Assembly: GCA_964019415.1 (NCBI GenBank)
Contig: OZ025874.1
Coordinates: 2,377,512 to 2,441,511, forward strand
DNA from: Ianthella basta
Lineage: Eukaryota; Porifera; Demospongiae; Verongiida; Ianthellidae
Direction of reading: 5' to 3'
DNA length: 64,000 nt
Each line of letters opens with the position of its first letter. The stretch's first letter is position 1. Shown here piece after piece: positions 1-11,465 of the stretch. The notes under the pieces are model-generated. The model was given only the letters and a program-made list of their open reading frames with translations. It did not search any database and had not been told where the DNA came from. A program made the translations under genes and the position numbers.

Positions 1-40
1 CTAAGTGTGTAATTGGACAAGACATCATGTGCATATTCAT
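1..40. repeat. 40-bp direct repeat, left copy (partner 203-242)
   Basis: Positions 1-40 and 203-242 are identical and in the same orientation. The right copy abuts the point where the RNase H reading frame of the neighbouring Gypsy fragment breaks off. The left copy may extend beyond the window. The 162 bp between them have no recognisable content. A deletion or slippage scar at the truncated end of the retroelement is the simplest reading. Confidence 0.85.
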
Positions 41-240
41 GCATGCATTCAATATCATTGTATGCTCATGTATTCAATATCTGTACATACCTACCCCTGC
101 CACTGGGAGAAGAGCTAGATAGAGGTACAGTCTGGCTGACATGGACGTGTCTAGGCGAGGTACGCCTAGGGGTAGGCTGTCTGGAGGTGACCAGAGTAGT
201 CCCTAAGTGTGTAATTGGACAAGACATCATGTGCATATTC

Positions 241-1660
241 ATCATCCGAGTGGATGATGAAGTGGCGTCCATAGAGGTATTGGTGAAATCTCTTAACCCC
301 AAATATGATGGCTAGGGCTTCCTTATCTAGCTGGGAGTACCTCTTCTCAGGTGGAGCTAAGGTGCGTGAGGCAAAGGCGATGGGTTTCTCAGTGCCATCT
401 TCCATGACATGAGATAGAACTGCCCCTAACCCATAAGGTGACGCGTCACAAGCCAACACCAGCTGTTTCCGGGGATCAAAATGTACTAACAGGTCTGCCG
501 ACTGAAGCAATTTCTTCACCTCCTCGAAAGCAGAACTCTGGTCCTTCCCCCAAACCCAGTGGGCCTTCTTTTGGAGCAGACGATACAGTGGGGCCGCTGT
601 GGAAGCCAGGCTGGGCAAGAACTTGCCGTAATAATTTACCAAGCCAAGGAAAGATCTCAGTTCATCCACTTGCTGGGGCTCCGGGGCTTCTGCCACAGCC
701 CGTACCTTGGCCTCAGTGGGTTGAAGGCCTTCCTTGCTGATCGGTGACCTAAGTACTCCACCTCCTGCATCAGAAAGGAGCACTTTGTAATAACTTGGGT
801 TCCAGTCGAGACGTCAAAACAACTTCCCCGCACTCAAACTCAATCAATGAATCAGCGGTACAACAGTACACAAGCACTCTAGACTCTAGACTGACGAAAG
901 TTACGGAAACATGCCAGCTTGTACACAACTGAGCAATTACAGATTCACACCAAAAACCAATTACAGGCAAGCACACCAGATAAATCAATTACAAGCTAAG
1001 CATATACAAATACAATAAGCACATGCAAATCAAGTACACCACACACTTCTCTTTCTTCAGTCTCAGCCCTGCTTCTTCCAGTCTTTTGAGGACCTCCTCA
1101 AGGTTCACCAGGTGCTCCTGCATTGACCTGCCTGAAACGAGTATATCATCCAGGTACACACATACGTTAGTGAGACCTTGTAGCACCGACTCCATGGTTC
1201 GTTGAAAGATGGCGGGAGCTGAGGCAACTCCAAACGGCAATCGTTGGTAGCGGTACAGCCCCTTGTGCGTGTTCACCGTCACGACTGGTTGTGACTCCTT
1301 GGCCAGGGGTAGCTGTAAATAGGCATGTGACAGATCTAACTTGGAAAACATCTTGCCCCCGGCCAGGGAGGCAAACAGGTCCTCAATCCGTGGCAAGGGA
1401 TACACCTCAGTATTGGTTGCCTTGTTTGCGGTTAACTTGAAATCTCCACAAATTCTAACCATCCCATTGCTCTTTAGCACAGGTACTATTGGAGCTGCCC
1501 ATTCAGAGTGTTGTACTGGAACTATCACACCCTCACTTTCCAGCTTGTTGAGTTCCTCCTCTACCTTCGACCGTAGTGCGTAGGGTACAGAGCGTGCCTT
1601 GAGGAATCGTGGCTGGACATTAGGGTCCACGTGAAGCCTTGCCTCCACACCTTGAATCAA
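241..1660 (-). pseudogene. Reverse transcriptase-RNase H pseudogene of Gypsy copy A
   Basis: The RT part (1044-1660) has the motifs WAAPIVPVLK, VYPLPRIEDL, KLDLSHAYLQLPL, LPFGVASAPAIFQ and the catalytic YLDDILVSG box. It is cut after a KKEKC sequence by a 258-bp solo LTR. The thumb and RNase H resume at 785 with EYLGH in one frame, shift by one base near 741, and continue through FLGLVNYY and the RNase H motifs CDASPYGLGAVLSH and PIAFASRTL to HSD near 248. The normal continuation into the connection and integrase is missing. Alternative: none plausible; these are hallmark Gypsy sequences. Confidence 0.92.
786..1043 (-). mobile_element. Solo LTR (258 bp) inside the Gypsy RT
   Basis: On the minus strand the segment starts TGTGG and ends TTACA, the TG...CA ends expected of an LTR. 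It is flanked by a 5-bp duplication, CACTT on the plus strand at 781-785 and 1044-1048. Removing it and one TSD rejoins the RT codons for lysine-cysteine exactly. It has no coding capacity. It is best read as a solo LTR left after recombination of a second LTR element. Its ends resemble the Gmr1-type LTRs at 43.7 and 48.6 kb, but the body does not obviously match them. Confidence 0.8.
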
Positions 1661-2897
1661 GCCCAGCCTGGACTGAAGACCATTTCATACCTATCCAAGA
1701 CACTCTGCAGTTCTTTCTCAGCTCGTACTGCAAGGATGGTACTCCAATCTAGCTTTAGCTTGGCCAGCCAGTCCCTCCCCAAAAGGCTCGGGCCATCACC
1801 TGCGACAACAACCAGGGGTAGTTGTTCCACCTGCCCCTGGCACTGTACCTTCACAGAAAGTTCCCCTACCACTGGAATTTCCTCTCCCGTGTAAGTCCTC
1901 AGCTTCACCATGGAAGGATGTAATTGTGGGAGTGAGCTCACACCACCAACCTGATTGAATGTGGCCTCACTGATCACCGTGACAGCGGCGCCTGTGTCCA
2001 CTTCCATGACTAGGTTATGATCCTCCACTGAAATTGGGGTCTGCCAAAGCTTGGCATTTGGGCCTGTAACAGGGTACATTGTATACTCCGCTGGAAGGTC
2101 TAGGACATCCTGTTGAGCTATGTGGATGGGCTGCTTAGGACCTGGGGTTCTGCCATCTGTAGGTCTGCTGCGCCACACCCTTTTGAGGTGCCCCCTTTTC
2201 CCGCAGGCATGACATTCCACATCCCGGAACCGACACTGTGTGTGGTCATGCTGACCACCACACCTGAAGCAGGGCTTCCTGTCAGCTGGGGGCTTTGCTG
2301 TCCCTCCATTCACCTTATGGACTGGCTCAACCGGGTGAGTCTCCACCTGCAGCAGCTCCTTGGCATCGCGCTCAGCCACTTCCATGGCCTGTGCTATTTT
2401 CATAGCCTTGTCCAAGGTCAAGTCCACCTCAGCCTGGAGACGCTGTTGGATTCTGGCCTGGGCCAGCCCACAAACTAGACGATCTCGAAGCATGTCATCT
2501 AGACTCTGTCCAAACCCACAATGTTCAGAGAGTCGGCGGAGTTCAGCAACATAGCTAGCAATGCTCTCACCTGCTTGCTGTGTCCTCGAGTTGAACTTGA
2601 ACCGCTGAACGATCTGAGATGGTCTGGGGTTGTAGTGAGCCTGAGCTAATTTCACCAAGTCATCGTATGGAACCTCCGTCGGCTTTCTTGGTGCCACCAG
2701 ACTACATATTGTGCTGTGACGTCGCCACAATAAGCGAGGAGAATTGCTCTCCGTTTCTCGTCGGTGGCGACGTCATTGGCGGTGAAATAACACTCCAGCC
2801 TCTCGATGTACTCCGTCCACCCCTCTGGGTGGCCCTGGAACTCACCAATGCTTCCGTGAGTGGCCATTGTCCGTTCCTGCTTTACCTTCGTCGCCAA
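1657..2897 (-). pseudogene. Gag-protease pseudogene of Gypsy copy A
   Basis: The reading starts with an ATG at 2864 (MATHGSIGEF) or slightly upstream and runs through a gag core to a frameshift near 2710, then continues in frame 1657-2730. Two CCHC-type zinc knuckles are seen (CFRCGGQHDHTQC and a second starting CHACGKRGH), followed by an aspartic protease with the DTGA catalytic motif (MEVDTGAAVTVIS) and the LLGRDWL signature that closes retropepsin domains. The frame stops just before the RT region, where related elements continue without a break. Gag would package element RNA and the protease would mature the polyprotein; here the frameshifts remove function. Confidence 0.88.
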
Positions 2898-3133
2898 TAT
2901 CGAGGTCGGGCACTATCCAAGCACAAACAACTGCGGACGCTAATGGTCACTAGCATGTGGTTCCACACCAATTACACCAGAACAAGGCACACGTGCTCCA
3001 TGCCAGTCACATGATACATAACCAATCAAAACTACATCCATGCAGAAACAGGCAAAACCAAATAATAATACAAGACCCCAGGAAACCACACAGCACTACA
3101 GGTAACACAACACAGCAACCATACAGTCACTAC
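2898..3133. other. A-rich non-coding stretch between Gypsy copy A and exon 8 of the KDZ-associated gene
   Basis: It contains CAA/ACA-rich sequence without a convincing reading frame or LTR boundary. It probably combines the 5' untranslated part of the retroelement with host intron. Confidence 0.4.
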
Positions 3134-4720
3134 ATGCTCCACATGCGAAGGCGGCATTTGTCCCCAGTGTCCTTGTTGCATACTGTCATTAGTGCCTCAT
3201 CCTCATCACCATCAGCAATGCTGGGATGACCTCTGAGAAGTCCAGCAGTACCTTTGTAAAAGAGAGTGAACAGAATAGGGATTGTTGAAAATGTGTACAC
3301 AGAAAGATTTATATAGTTATATGAAATTATAGTATATAGTTTTTTGGCATGTGTATAATCCTGAGTGATGCATGCTGTGTCACCTTCCTTTTCAGCATCA
3401 GTTTCTATGGAGTCCATACATTGTTCAGGACAGAGTATCATTCCTTATACAGTCATGTGTCTCTATATAGTTACTTGTTTTCTGGAAAATGCGTCACATC
3501 CTTTTATAGTACTTAGTCTACTAAAACTGGTACTCATGCAACCATGCATACTTGACTTAATAATGTAAGCATATAAAATCATATAGGGGCTCCTACCTTG
3601 GGAATGAGCAGAAGATGGCACACTGACTTCCACTGCACCCGCCCTCAACTTGTCATTCACCATCTTGTCTTCTGAGGCTGACACATGAGAGGATGGATCT
3701 TCTATAGCTGCTACATTATCTGTATAGCATTATAGAGACAACACTCTGAAAGTTCAAGCTATAAAGCTTGCATACACAATTCAAACCCAGACTATAGGAA
3801 GCAGTTTATATATTATATATATTCATCCACCTATTATTGTCTTCATAGGATTAATTCACATCTATGCAGTATGTAGCAAGATTCATTGGAATTATCACTT
3901 TGCAGCTGAAAGAAGACTTGTATCAACATCTATAGCCTTAAGTCAGGCAACCTGTACTAATCCTGGCCCACCTCTGATCCCCCAATCTCACCCCTCAATC
4001 CACAAAACTTGAGAAAGTCTTTCAGCTTGGTTGGAATTCCTCTTTCTTCTGCCACTCGACAGTGCTCCTCGCAGAAAGCCATAACGCCCTTAGGCTCTTC
4101 CGGGCAAACATTAGGGCAGGAAACCTTGAGTTTGTCGACAGTACATTCCACTGCAAACATGCAGTGAGCAAAGGCCAGCTTCCAGTTTCCATCCACCACC
4201 CACAAATCGCCACAACCTACATTCAATATTCAAATATGAATGCAACTTCAAGGAGTTCAACAATTGCATGCATGCACTACGAGGTTATATGTCCCTATAC
4301 ATGCATATATACACTGTGTGCTTCCCATACGCACCTCTTTCCAACCCAGATTCTGAGCATTGCCCATGTAAATACAGTTCAGTAACTCTTCTCTCCTCGC
4401 AACTCCTCATGTACAGCTCACGGTCACTGTTTGCAGTGAATCGCCATGAATCAATCAGTGCATTCTCTCTGATGTCCTTCTCCGCCTCAGCATTGAAAAA
4501 TGCATCTGATATCACCTTCCTTGACAAACTTCCTATAGAAAATAAAAATGCAAAAACATAATTTTATATTGATACATATACAATATGTGAACATGATCAA
4601 TATCAGTCAGCTGCATACATAATACTTAACTTACTTGCACTATGGTCCATATTTGCTTCAGACAAGAACACATCATTGAATGCTTCTGCCAAGCCTTGGA
4701 AAGAGGTCCAACAATGGTTA
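3134..4720 (-). CDS. KDZ-associated cysteine-cluster gene, exons 3-8 (3' part, continues left)
   Basis: Six exons with GT-AG boundaries and matching phases: 4720-4635, 4532-4335, 4216-3992, 3719-3597, 3404-3384 (a 21-nt microexon) and 3251-3134. Exon 3 opens with a NHCWTSF motif; exon 5 contains WVVDGNWKLAFAHCMF and the cysteine cluster CPNVCPEEP...FCEEHC; exon 8 contains CNKDTGDKCRLRMWS. From memory of the family, these strings resemble the cysteine clusters flanking KDZ (Kyakuja-Dileera-Zisupton) transposase domains in invertebrate proteins; that match is not verified. Exon 6 is an acidic, Ser-rich linker. The last exon either ends at the stop at 3130 or splices at a GTAGTG donor to exons outside the window, beyond Gypsy copy A. 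Exon 3 needs a two-base overhang, which exon 2 at 13686 supplies (see 13686-14614). Function unknown; domesticated transposase relative or zinc-binding nuclear protein. Confidence 0.65.
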
Positions 4721-5404
4721 CTATAAGGGCATAATTAGCAATAGACAACTATATATAATGGTTGCACAGGAAGGTTGTGACAACCATTAATCAATTCCTA
4801 GCTGTAACAGGTTATTTTCCAAATTGTCCAATTCTAAAATAGCTACAATTGACTGATTATTGACCTTATTTTGTTATAAATTTACTTATAAGTATGTTTT
4901 TGCTGTCATAAGCTCTATAATTGAACTTTAGTATTTTACAACAAGATGAAATAGAGTGATATGTGAGTACAGTCCAAAGTATAGTGACAAAATGTTGCTA
5001 TATACTGAACATTGTTGGTAAAGGAATCATAAATGATAATATAATGAGTAATAACAGTGAATATTTGTGTCTGTAGCTATTTGCATCTGTTACGCATCGA
5101 TTACTTGATCTGCTAGAACTTGCATCTGCATTTCTGCAAGATGCTCTTCATCTCTATACAATGTTACATTGTTCCTTCCACAGGACATAGAAAGTCTAGC
5201 AATGGTACCTGCAAAGGAAATACAGGAATACAATTATATGGAGGCATGGAATTCAACCAGGATACCTTTGTGACAGCAGGCCTAGTCGGGGGGTTCAAGC
5301 TTGCAACCCTGGTTTCTGTATGCTTGTGCTATGACTGATATCAATTATAACTGCATGATGACTGTTATAACATAATCATTGATAATCTGAAATTAGCTAT
5401 ACAA

Positions 5405-5960
5405 ATCCGCGGATACAACCTTGCACCCCAGGATGTTTGATAAGCGCGGGATAGGCGTTTATAGAACAGCTCGGGTTCGTCCGATTCGCAGCGTAACTTG
5501 CGTAACAACGACGCACGGTAGCCCGACTGCCGAGAACTGCCTATTAGTAGGAACGATGCGCAAACTGATTTTGCTCCAATGTTTTGACGTCTACAGCCCC
5601 GAAAGTTGACTTACCCCGCATACCGAATATCGTAGGAAATCGTAAAGTGGGGAATCGGACCGGATTTCCTGTGACACGTGACTCAAGACTTCGGAAAACA
5701 GCTGCTAGACGTGTCACATGGCTCAGTGCTGAGAGTAGAAGCCCTCTGCCTTCGAAGATCTACCACAGGCGCTCATGGCATTTCCAGTCCGCAGGCTCAG
5801 AGGAAGTAGCTAACAGGATAGCACCCAAGTCTGAGGCAGTCAGCGACTTGTTTCCCACATCATCTGTCCGCCCGCCTCGAAGACCCACGCTCTGCTGCCT
5901 AAGACAAATCAGAGATCCATGGACAAATGGCAGGAGCAACGTAAAACTTGGTGAGCGCCA
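5405..5960. promoter_or_regulatory. CpG-rich, possible promoter
   Basis: Local CpG enrichment stands out from flanking AT-rich DNA. Downstream on the plus strand a short ATG reading at 5920 (MDKWQEQRKT) reaches a good GTGAGC donor at 5952, and a possible terminal exon after an ACAG acceptor at 6434 reads DNDIIGLESLYGRES and stops before an AATAAA. The exons between them could not be joined. This may be the start of a small plus-strand gene, or a fossil promoter. Confidence 0.3.
5764..5898 (-). CDS. Possible single exon, death-fold-like
   Basis: A 135-nt minus-strand interval has a TCTTAG acceptor and a GTAGAT donor and stays open in one frame, phase 2 in and out. It reads KSLTASDLGAILLAT followed by SSEPADWK. 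The LT..DL..ILL pattern with a later tryptophan resembles the first helices of death domains in sponge and cnidarian proteins. Its phase does not fit the last exon of the ParB-like gene, so it cannot simply be appended to it. It may be a fossil exon. Confidence 0.25.
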
Positions 5961-6666
5961 TAAATTAATAGTAGCTACTCTTTGATTCCCCAACCGTCTT
6001 GAAGGCTTAGCTATAAACACGCTCAGTTGTCCTACTATATAATATATGGAATGTACATGAGTTTAAGAAATCTAACGCCATTAGTAGCGCTCATACTTGT
6101 AGTGTGCTCAAGCAAACACCCTATACCTTCACAGAACACTAGCTACCGTGGTGACTGTGAGTTTCTGCGTTCTTCATGTATCTGTACATACATGTGTGTG
6201 TACCTGATCTGTAAGAACTTCGTGTATTTTAGCTGGCCGGGGCCCTCTCTCCCTCACTGTGTGCTGGTGTGTGGCTTTCTTGTCTGTGTGGTGTGCTTAG
6301 GACATTGTGTGTACTATGCGTGTGGTACAGTAATGTGTGCTTTATGTAGGTATGCATATGTGTGTTCACCTGTAGTGTGCTCACACGTGGTTTGCTAACC
6401 TGTAGTATGTTGCATGCTGTGTGCTACTTACACAGGACAATGATATCATTGGCCTTGAATCGCTGTATGGCCGTGAGAGTGTGATTGACTTCATTTAATT
6501 CTAAAATGCTTTCGAAACCAGTTTATAATTGGTCATGTGGTATCTCGCTATAATGATACGATCACAATAAAGGCTCGTTCGCATCTATTCTGCAGGATTA
6601 GGGTTACGATCATGCACTTTTTGAATGCCGCCCCTTTAGGTGTAGTCTGGCTTGCGATTACATACA

Positions 6667-9600
6667 TTAGTGAGGTACAAACATAGTTAGTATGCATTGT
6701 CTACGATTATACTGATGGTGCTCAAAATTGGTGCTCAATTTACGGCAATCTAGCTCACCTGGATCAGCTGTATCCTGAAGCACGAGCACAGTTTCGCCCA
6801 CTTCAGAACATTTGTCAATTATTATCTGCCAAATTTCTGCGTCGCTGGTGCAGGTGATAAAGTTTCTCTTGAAATGGCCAGAAGTAATGACGCTCCTTGC
6901 GACAATCAGCAAGGACACACACTCCTGCACTTTAGGGTTCCTATCATCTGTAATGTGGTAGAAGATGCAAAGGCATTCTTAATTATTTTTAATGCTTGTA
7001 CAGTTTGCACTCAGGGTCTAGCAGTATACACGACTCACAAATTACCTGTTGTACTGCAGTAATGATCAGCAGCGCTCAATTGTAATTATTTGTGTCCACA
7101 TGACTGCATGGCACATGGACTTTTGACCAATATTTACTTACCTGAAGGAGCTCCATCTTGCACTTGAATTCCTCCATTGCAGCCATAAATGAGGTCAACA
7201 AATTGAAAGTGTTTTTTCAATTTGGTCATGGCTCTCTCTAGATGTTCCTGTTTGCAGTGCATCACAAATGTGAACCGATCAGGCATCAACGAATTGATCT
7301 CTTTGGATGCGAGAACCATTGTCTGCACTTCTTCATCTGTCATTTCCTGAAATTGCAAGATTATGGATTTTTATTTTATTCAGTTGCAAGTATTTATGCA
7401 CTTCTGTTCAGTGACAATGTCATGCAGTAACTCACTGTGCTGCTGCCATCAAAAACCACTAGCCCTGCTCCTTCAAAAGTTGGTAGTTGTTGCTTAATGG
7501 CCCCTTTTGTGATGGTGTCATACTGGCTCTTGACGAATAAACAGTGTGAGCCATCCTTTGTGATGGTGTTAGATGACTGTCCTGTTTGTGCCTCGGCATG
7601 CCTGATTGCTGCCTGGCAATACTCCCTGAGTGGAAGGGGTATTGTGGATTTACTTTGGCAGTCCTTGAGCCTACTGAAAGCTTGCAGTTTGCTCTCCAGT
7701 GCAAAGTTTGGGTGCTTTCTTTGGGCGTCTGCCCAGGTTCCAGAATTTGTAGCCCTACAGCAGGTATAAATCAACCATTGACTACTTGGCATGACCGTGG
7801 TACTACGATATATAAACAAGTATTAATAGCTGCTCAACACTTTGATGCACCTCAGTTCTGTGGATTTCACTTTGCACTCCTAAATCTCTAGGCCTTAATT
7901 GCCCTTGGCTATATCTCTTGGGTTCAAATGCAAGGGACCCGAGCATCAAGAGTGCAATCCACAGATATGAGGTGTATTAAAGTGTTAAGCAGCTTTTACA
8001 GTAATGCTGATATAATATGATGCAAGTAGATTGTACTGCATTTATATTGCAATGTATAAGGCAAAGTATTCCATGTAGGGAATGTGGTGACCATTTTTGG
8101 CCTTTTATTACAGTAGCCATTATTGGGGTCATTCTTAAATGGGCGTCACGAGCATGATGTCTGATTACTGTACGAATGTATGACCATGTTATGCACATGC
8201 ATGCAACTTCTTCCATACCTGACAAACATTTGTTTGAGATTGTTCATTGTCCTCATTTCTTTCACTTGTTTCATCATATCAATGACTGATACATTTCCCT
8301 GGAGAACCTGTAGCAGACAGGCTATCTGCTCTTCAACTGTCAAGGCTCCCAGCGACTCGAAGTAATGGCTCTTGAATAGTATGGGCTTGTGGATGAGGTT
8401 GGCACTGCCTACAGTGACATGAGTACAGAATAGGCATGATTCTGCTATGTGCACACATATAATGAATGCATGTCTCTTGCTGCTTACTGGGAGGTTTCTG
8501 GCCCTTGGTTTCCCCGTTTACAAACTTAAGGGCCACGGCTTTGGCCAGCCGATACACCTCCTCGTGCAGTGATGCCTGTTTCAAGATGTGTTCCACCTTT
8601 GTGCCACTGAATGCCTGGCAAAATTGGATAAATCAAAGTGTTCGTGGTGGCTAATTGTATACTTCTAATATGCTGACAGTGACACCATGTTCATGTGTTG
8701 TGTTTGGTTTTTCTATAGCATGAATGTACATTAGGTACGATTGTGTAGCAGATCAATCAGTCAACTGTTTGCAGGACATTTTGGCCAATAAGGCCTTCGT
8801 CAGCTGCATACAAAACTGAGTTTTGTACTGTATATTATTAGACATTACCTGTGGAAGGATGCACAATTTGCATGCCTTCTTCCACTCTGCTGTTGGTGCA
8901 GGTGTAGGTCTGGTAGGCTCGGTGCCGCTGTTTGAGTACAGCAGTGTCCTGCAAGCATCCACCTGTGCACGTAATTAGTTATTAATTGCATTCTCAGAGT
9001 CTGTGTGAATGCTTGTGTCAGTCAACTTACATAGTCCCAGAATGTCACCTCATGGTTGAAGTGGCTGTTACTGTTGTGGCGGGTGGCAAGTCGAAGGCAT
9101 TCCTCATTAGTTAATCCACAGTACACTACTGCCAGTGCCTCCGTGTAGTGTACTTGATCTGCATGTGAACAATGCATAGAGGGAGTTGTAAACATTTGGA
9201 CTGACAGGTTACCTTATTGAGTTCATGTGTCATTTTAATTCTTGGTTTATGCACCTGGCATCTCCTCCATTAGCTCCTTCTTAGCCGTGATGGAGTGAAG
9301 CCCTCCCAGCACTTCGTAGCTGTACTGGTTTTTGAGGTGCAGCTTGAACTGGTGTTTGTCTTGCACGTCTGTGCACAAGACTGCAATTGGCGCAACTCCA
9401 GGTGCGGCAGCATCCTGTAGCATGTGCTCCTTCAGGGCCTTTACAAACTTGCTGTCCACCTGCCTAATTTGACGACTTGCACTTGCAGGTGCACTGCATG
9501 TTGCTGTGTTGATCGTAATTGGCCCATCTGAAATTGAATGCATTACATGTGTGTCATTTAGCCACTCAATTGCCTACTTGTTTTATGGTCTTCCTTGTTC

Positions 9601-10248
9601 TCTACAGATCATGTTCCTAAAAGAATAAGTAGGGGACTTACCTAGCTTCTTCTTCTCAATTGCCTCATCTAGAGGATGGAGGAGCTGGTTTGGAACGGAC
9701 TTCTTCTGTGATGGACCACCAGCTGTAGTGCCACTGTCAGATGGCGTTCTCTTCCTCACTACAGGAGACATCACAGGTGTGGGCGAGGAGGGCATGGAAT
9801 CCAATGGTGTGGATACATCTTCACAGTCTGAATTCTCCTGGATGAACCTATTACGTACTTCCTTCAACGTACAGTAAAGAAGTCCTGTAACAAAGGTAAT
9901 GCAGAATGCAAGTTAGTGAAAAATGCATGCTATCTGCTATGTCCTACCTAATAAAATTTAAGCATATGTATTAGTTATCACATGGCCTCGAAGGCTAATT
10001 TATCACACTCAGGCATGGAGCGCCCAAGTGCAATAAATGAGCTAAGCACCCAAGAGGCCACTTGTTACAGTTCAAACAGTAACGATATGCATTTCAACTC
10101 CTTTGCCATCAATTTGCAAAATGAAGTAGCTGACTTTACTGTAGTACCTGCCGAAAATGCTCTTCTCAGTGAAGAAATGTGAAAGGAGTAATCGTCTTAC
10201 ACGCAGTGAACGCTACCAGTGACTGCTTGCTTTAAATAGGTGTCAGTG

Positions 10249-10279
<31 letters not shown>

Positions 10280-11264
10280 CGATTACTGTGTCACATTTGT
10301 CCCATTCTTATACCAAGTTCAGTCAGCATGTGTGGTGGACACCAAGGGAGCCATGTGGTCCCGTCCACATACACAGGCTGGCTGTGCATGGTGATATGGG
10401 CAGGATCTGCTATCAAGTGCATCTGTGTAGTGTCTGTGTCTAAGTCTGGTGGCAAAAGTGCACAAGTTGATGAATTTCAAAGGTGTTTGCTACAACAGTT
10501 TTAAAAACGTTTGTATAAGGCTGCAAAGTGATTGGGTTAGCCAAAGACAGTCAAGAAGTACAAAGTGGGAGTGTTGACTATGGGGTGGCACAGTCACTGT
10601 CAACTTTTGTGCGTAATTGTATTTACATGCTGTCTGTTATGCTTGCTGCCATGCTGTCATGCTACATAGATGTACTAAATTGTGTGGATATTTCATTCAC
10701 CTGTATGAAAGCCAGTTTTCAATTCCCATATTTCAAGGAAGTCCTCAGCAGTGGAGATGTTCTTGAAGGAGAGGCTGAAGGTGCTTCCTTTACAGTAGAG
10801 GTTGTGTATGTCCAGGATGGAGAGGGTGTCAGTATCCTTGTACTTCACCTACATTGTTTGGAAGTGCACACAGGGTTTTAGTTTCAGCCCCTTACCATGA
10901 CGTATTGATACAGTTGTATAATACTCAGTTTTGAACTCTCTCTCTTGTTGACTAAATTTTATTTATGTATGTATATTACTGTCTATCTTTGTTTAAACAT
11001 GGTAAATATGCCCTAGAGTTTGCATAACTAATACTCGGCTGCATGCTGCATATTAATAGTACTCACAGATAAGAGGCAGAGTTTTACACTCTCAGGCGTT
11101 CCTGTTTTGGCTAGTTCCGCTCCGGAACTAATCCGTGTAATAGGGCCGCAAGATTTCCCCCCTCCACTTTTGGCTTCCTGGGGCTGCTTATCGCCATTTG
11201 AATACATAACTCGAATGGAGTTGTCCTCGTGAATTTCGAAAAACCAAGGCTTGGGAGCTGGCAT
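6667..11264 (-). CDS. Eleven-exon gene with a ParB-like fold region
   Basis: Exons (minus strand): 11264-11067, 10848-10701, 9884-9642, 9527-9255, 9158-9031, 8962-8849, 8614-8488, 8408-8219, 7754-7436, 7346-7142 and 6947-6759. Every junction is GT-AG and every phase agrees. Reading on through the last donor reaches a stop at 6667, giving about 741 residues. It starts MPAPKPWFFEIHEDNS. Exon 3 is Ser/Pro-rich with a basic RKRTPSD patch (possible nuclear signal). Exons 4-5 (about residues 215-330) contain VAPIAVLCTDVQ, YEVLGGLHSITAKKEL and LAVVYCGLTNEECLRLATRHN. This order resembles ParB/sulfiredoxin-type nuclease folds (I-V...YEVLGGxHRxxAxxEL, then a ls-eeA-la...N helix), although the usual GxHR arginine is serine here. 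The rest is helical without a recognised motif. It lies wholly inside the large intron of the KDZ-associated gene, same strand. The exon model is firm; the function is not known. Confidence 0.75.
10249..10275. repeat. (GT)n microsatellite
   Basis: Pure GT dinucleotide tract of about 27 bp within intron 2 of the ParB-like gene, next to the duplicated exon cassette. Confidence 0.95.
10354..10465 (-). repeat. Inverted identical copy of an exon cassette (partner 12303-12415)
   Basis: About 112 bp on the minus strand are the same as plus-strand 12303-12415, including the CCACCAG acceptor and exon 3 of the plus-strand gene. The copy sits in intron 2 of the ParB-like gene in coding sense for that gene. 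I see no mismatch over the shared stretch. Beyond the shared stretch the flanks differ. Confidence 0.85.
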
Positions 11265-11465
11265 CTTGCTGCTTCGTGTCCCTGCAGGAGCTAGAGCTAC
11301 GTATAGCAACTGTTCTTACCACGCGCGCGAATTCCCTACGTTGCAATTGCATGCATTTTACGGCGCGTATAAGTAAGTAATTTGCGCGCCGTATGCTCGG
11401 CTGCATTTAGCTTTTGAGTACTTCATGAAAGATATTCAGGCTATTTCACTGAACTTTCTGTGGCT
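11265..11465. promoter_or_regulatory. Bidirectional CpG-rich promoter
   Basis: Only 201 bp separate the start codons of two divergent genes (ATG at 11264 on minus, 11466 on plus). The interval has several GCGCGC-type runs (near 11322-11332 and 11360-11390), rare elsewhere in the neighbourhood, and no clear TATA box. A shared promoter for the pair is inferred from geometry and base composition. Confidence 0.6.

Larger units (their letters stand above)
166..2897 (-). mobile_element. Truncated Ty3/Gypsy retrotransposon, copy A
   Basis: On the minus strand the order is gag (from 2897), zinc knuckle, protease, reverse transcriptase, RNase H; the frame is lost near 242 before any integrase. Frames are broken near 2710, 1665 and 741, and a solo LTR interrupts the RT at 786-1043, so it is dead. 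No LTR of its own is identifiable, though one may lie left of the window. It lies downstream of the last visible exon of the KDZ-associated gene, possibly in that gene's next intron. Copy B at 15.9-17.4 kb is the same family by its protease-RT wording. Confidence 0.9.
4721..6666. other. Intronic or intergenic stretch, AT-rich then CpG-rich
   Basis: From 4721 to about 5400 it is AT-rich without supported coding. A phrase close to CTTGCAACCC recurs near 5300 and 5415 and again near 12600-12650, perhaps debris of one repeat. From 5405 to 5960 CpG density rises sharply, as at a promoter. From 6240 to 6400 it is GT-rich. A polyadenylation-like AATAAA sits on the plus strand near 6567. Confidence 0.4.

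Noticed and set aside
5584-5985. 133-codon basic ORF on the plus strand
   Set aside because: Overlaps a CpG-rich promoter-like region, has a weak start, no domain, and competes with an equally open minus frame.
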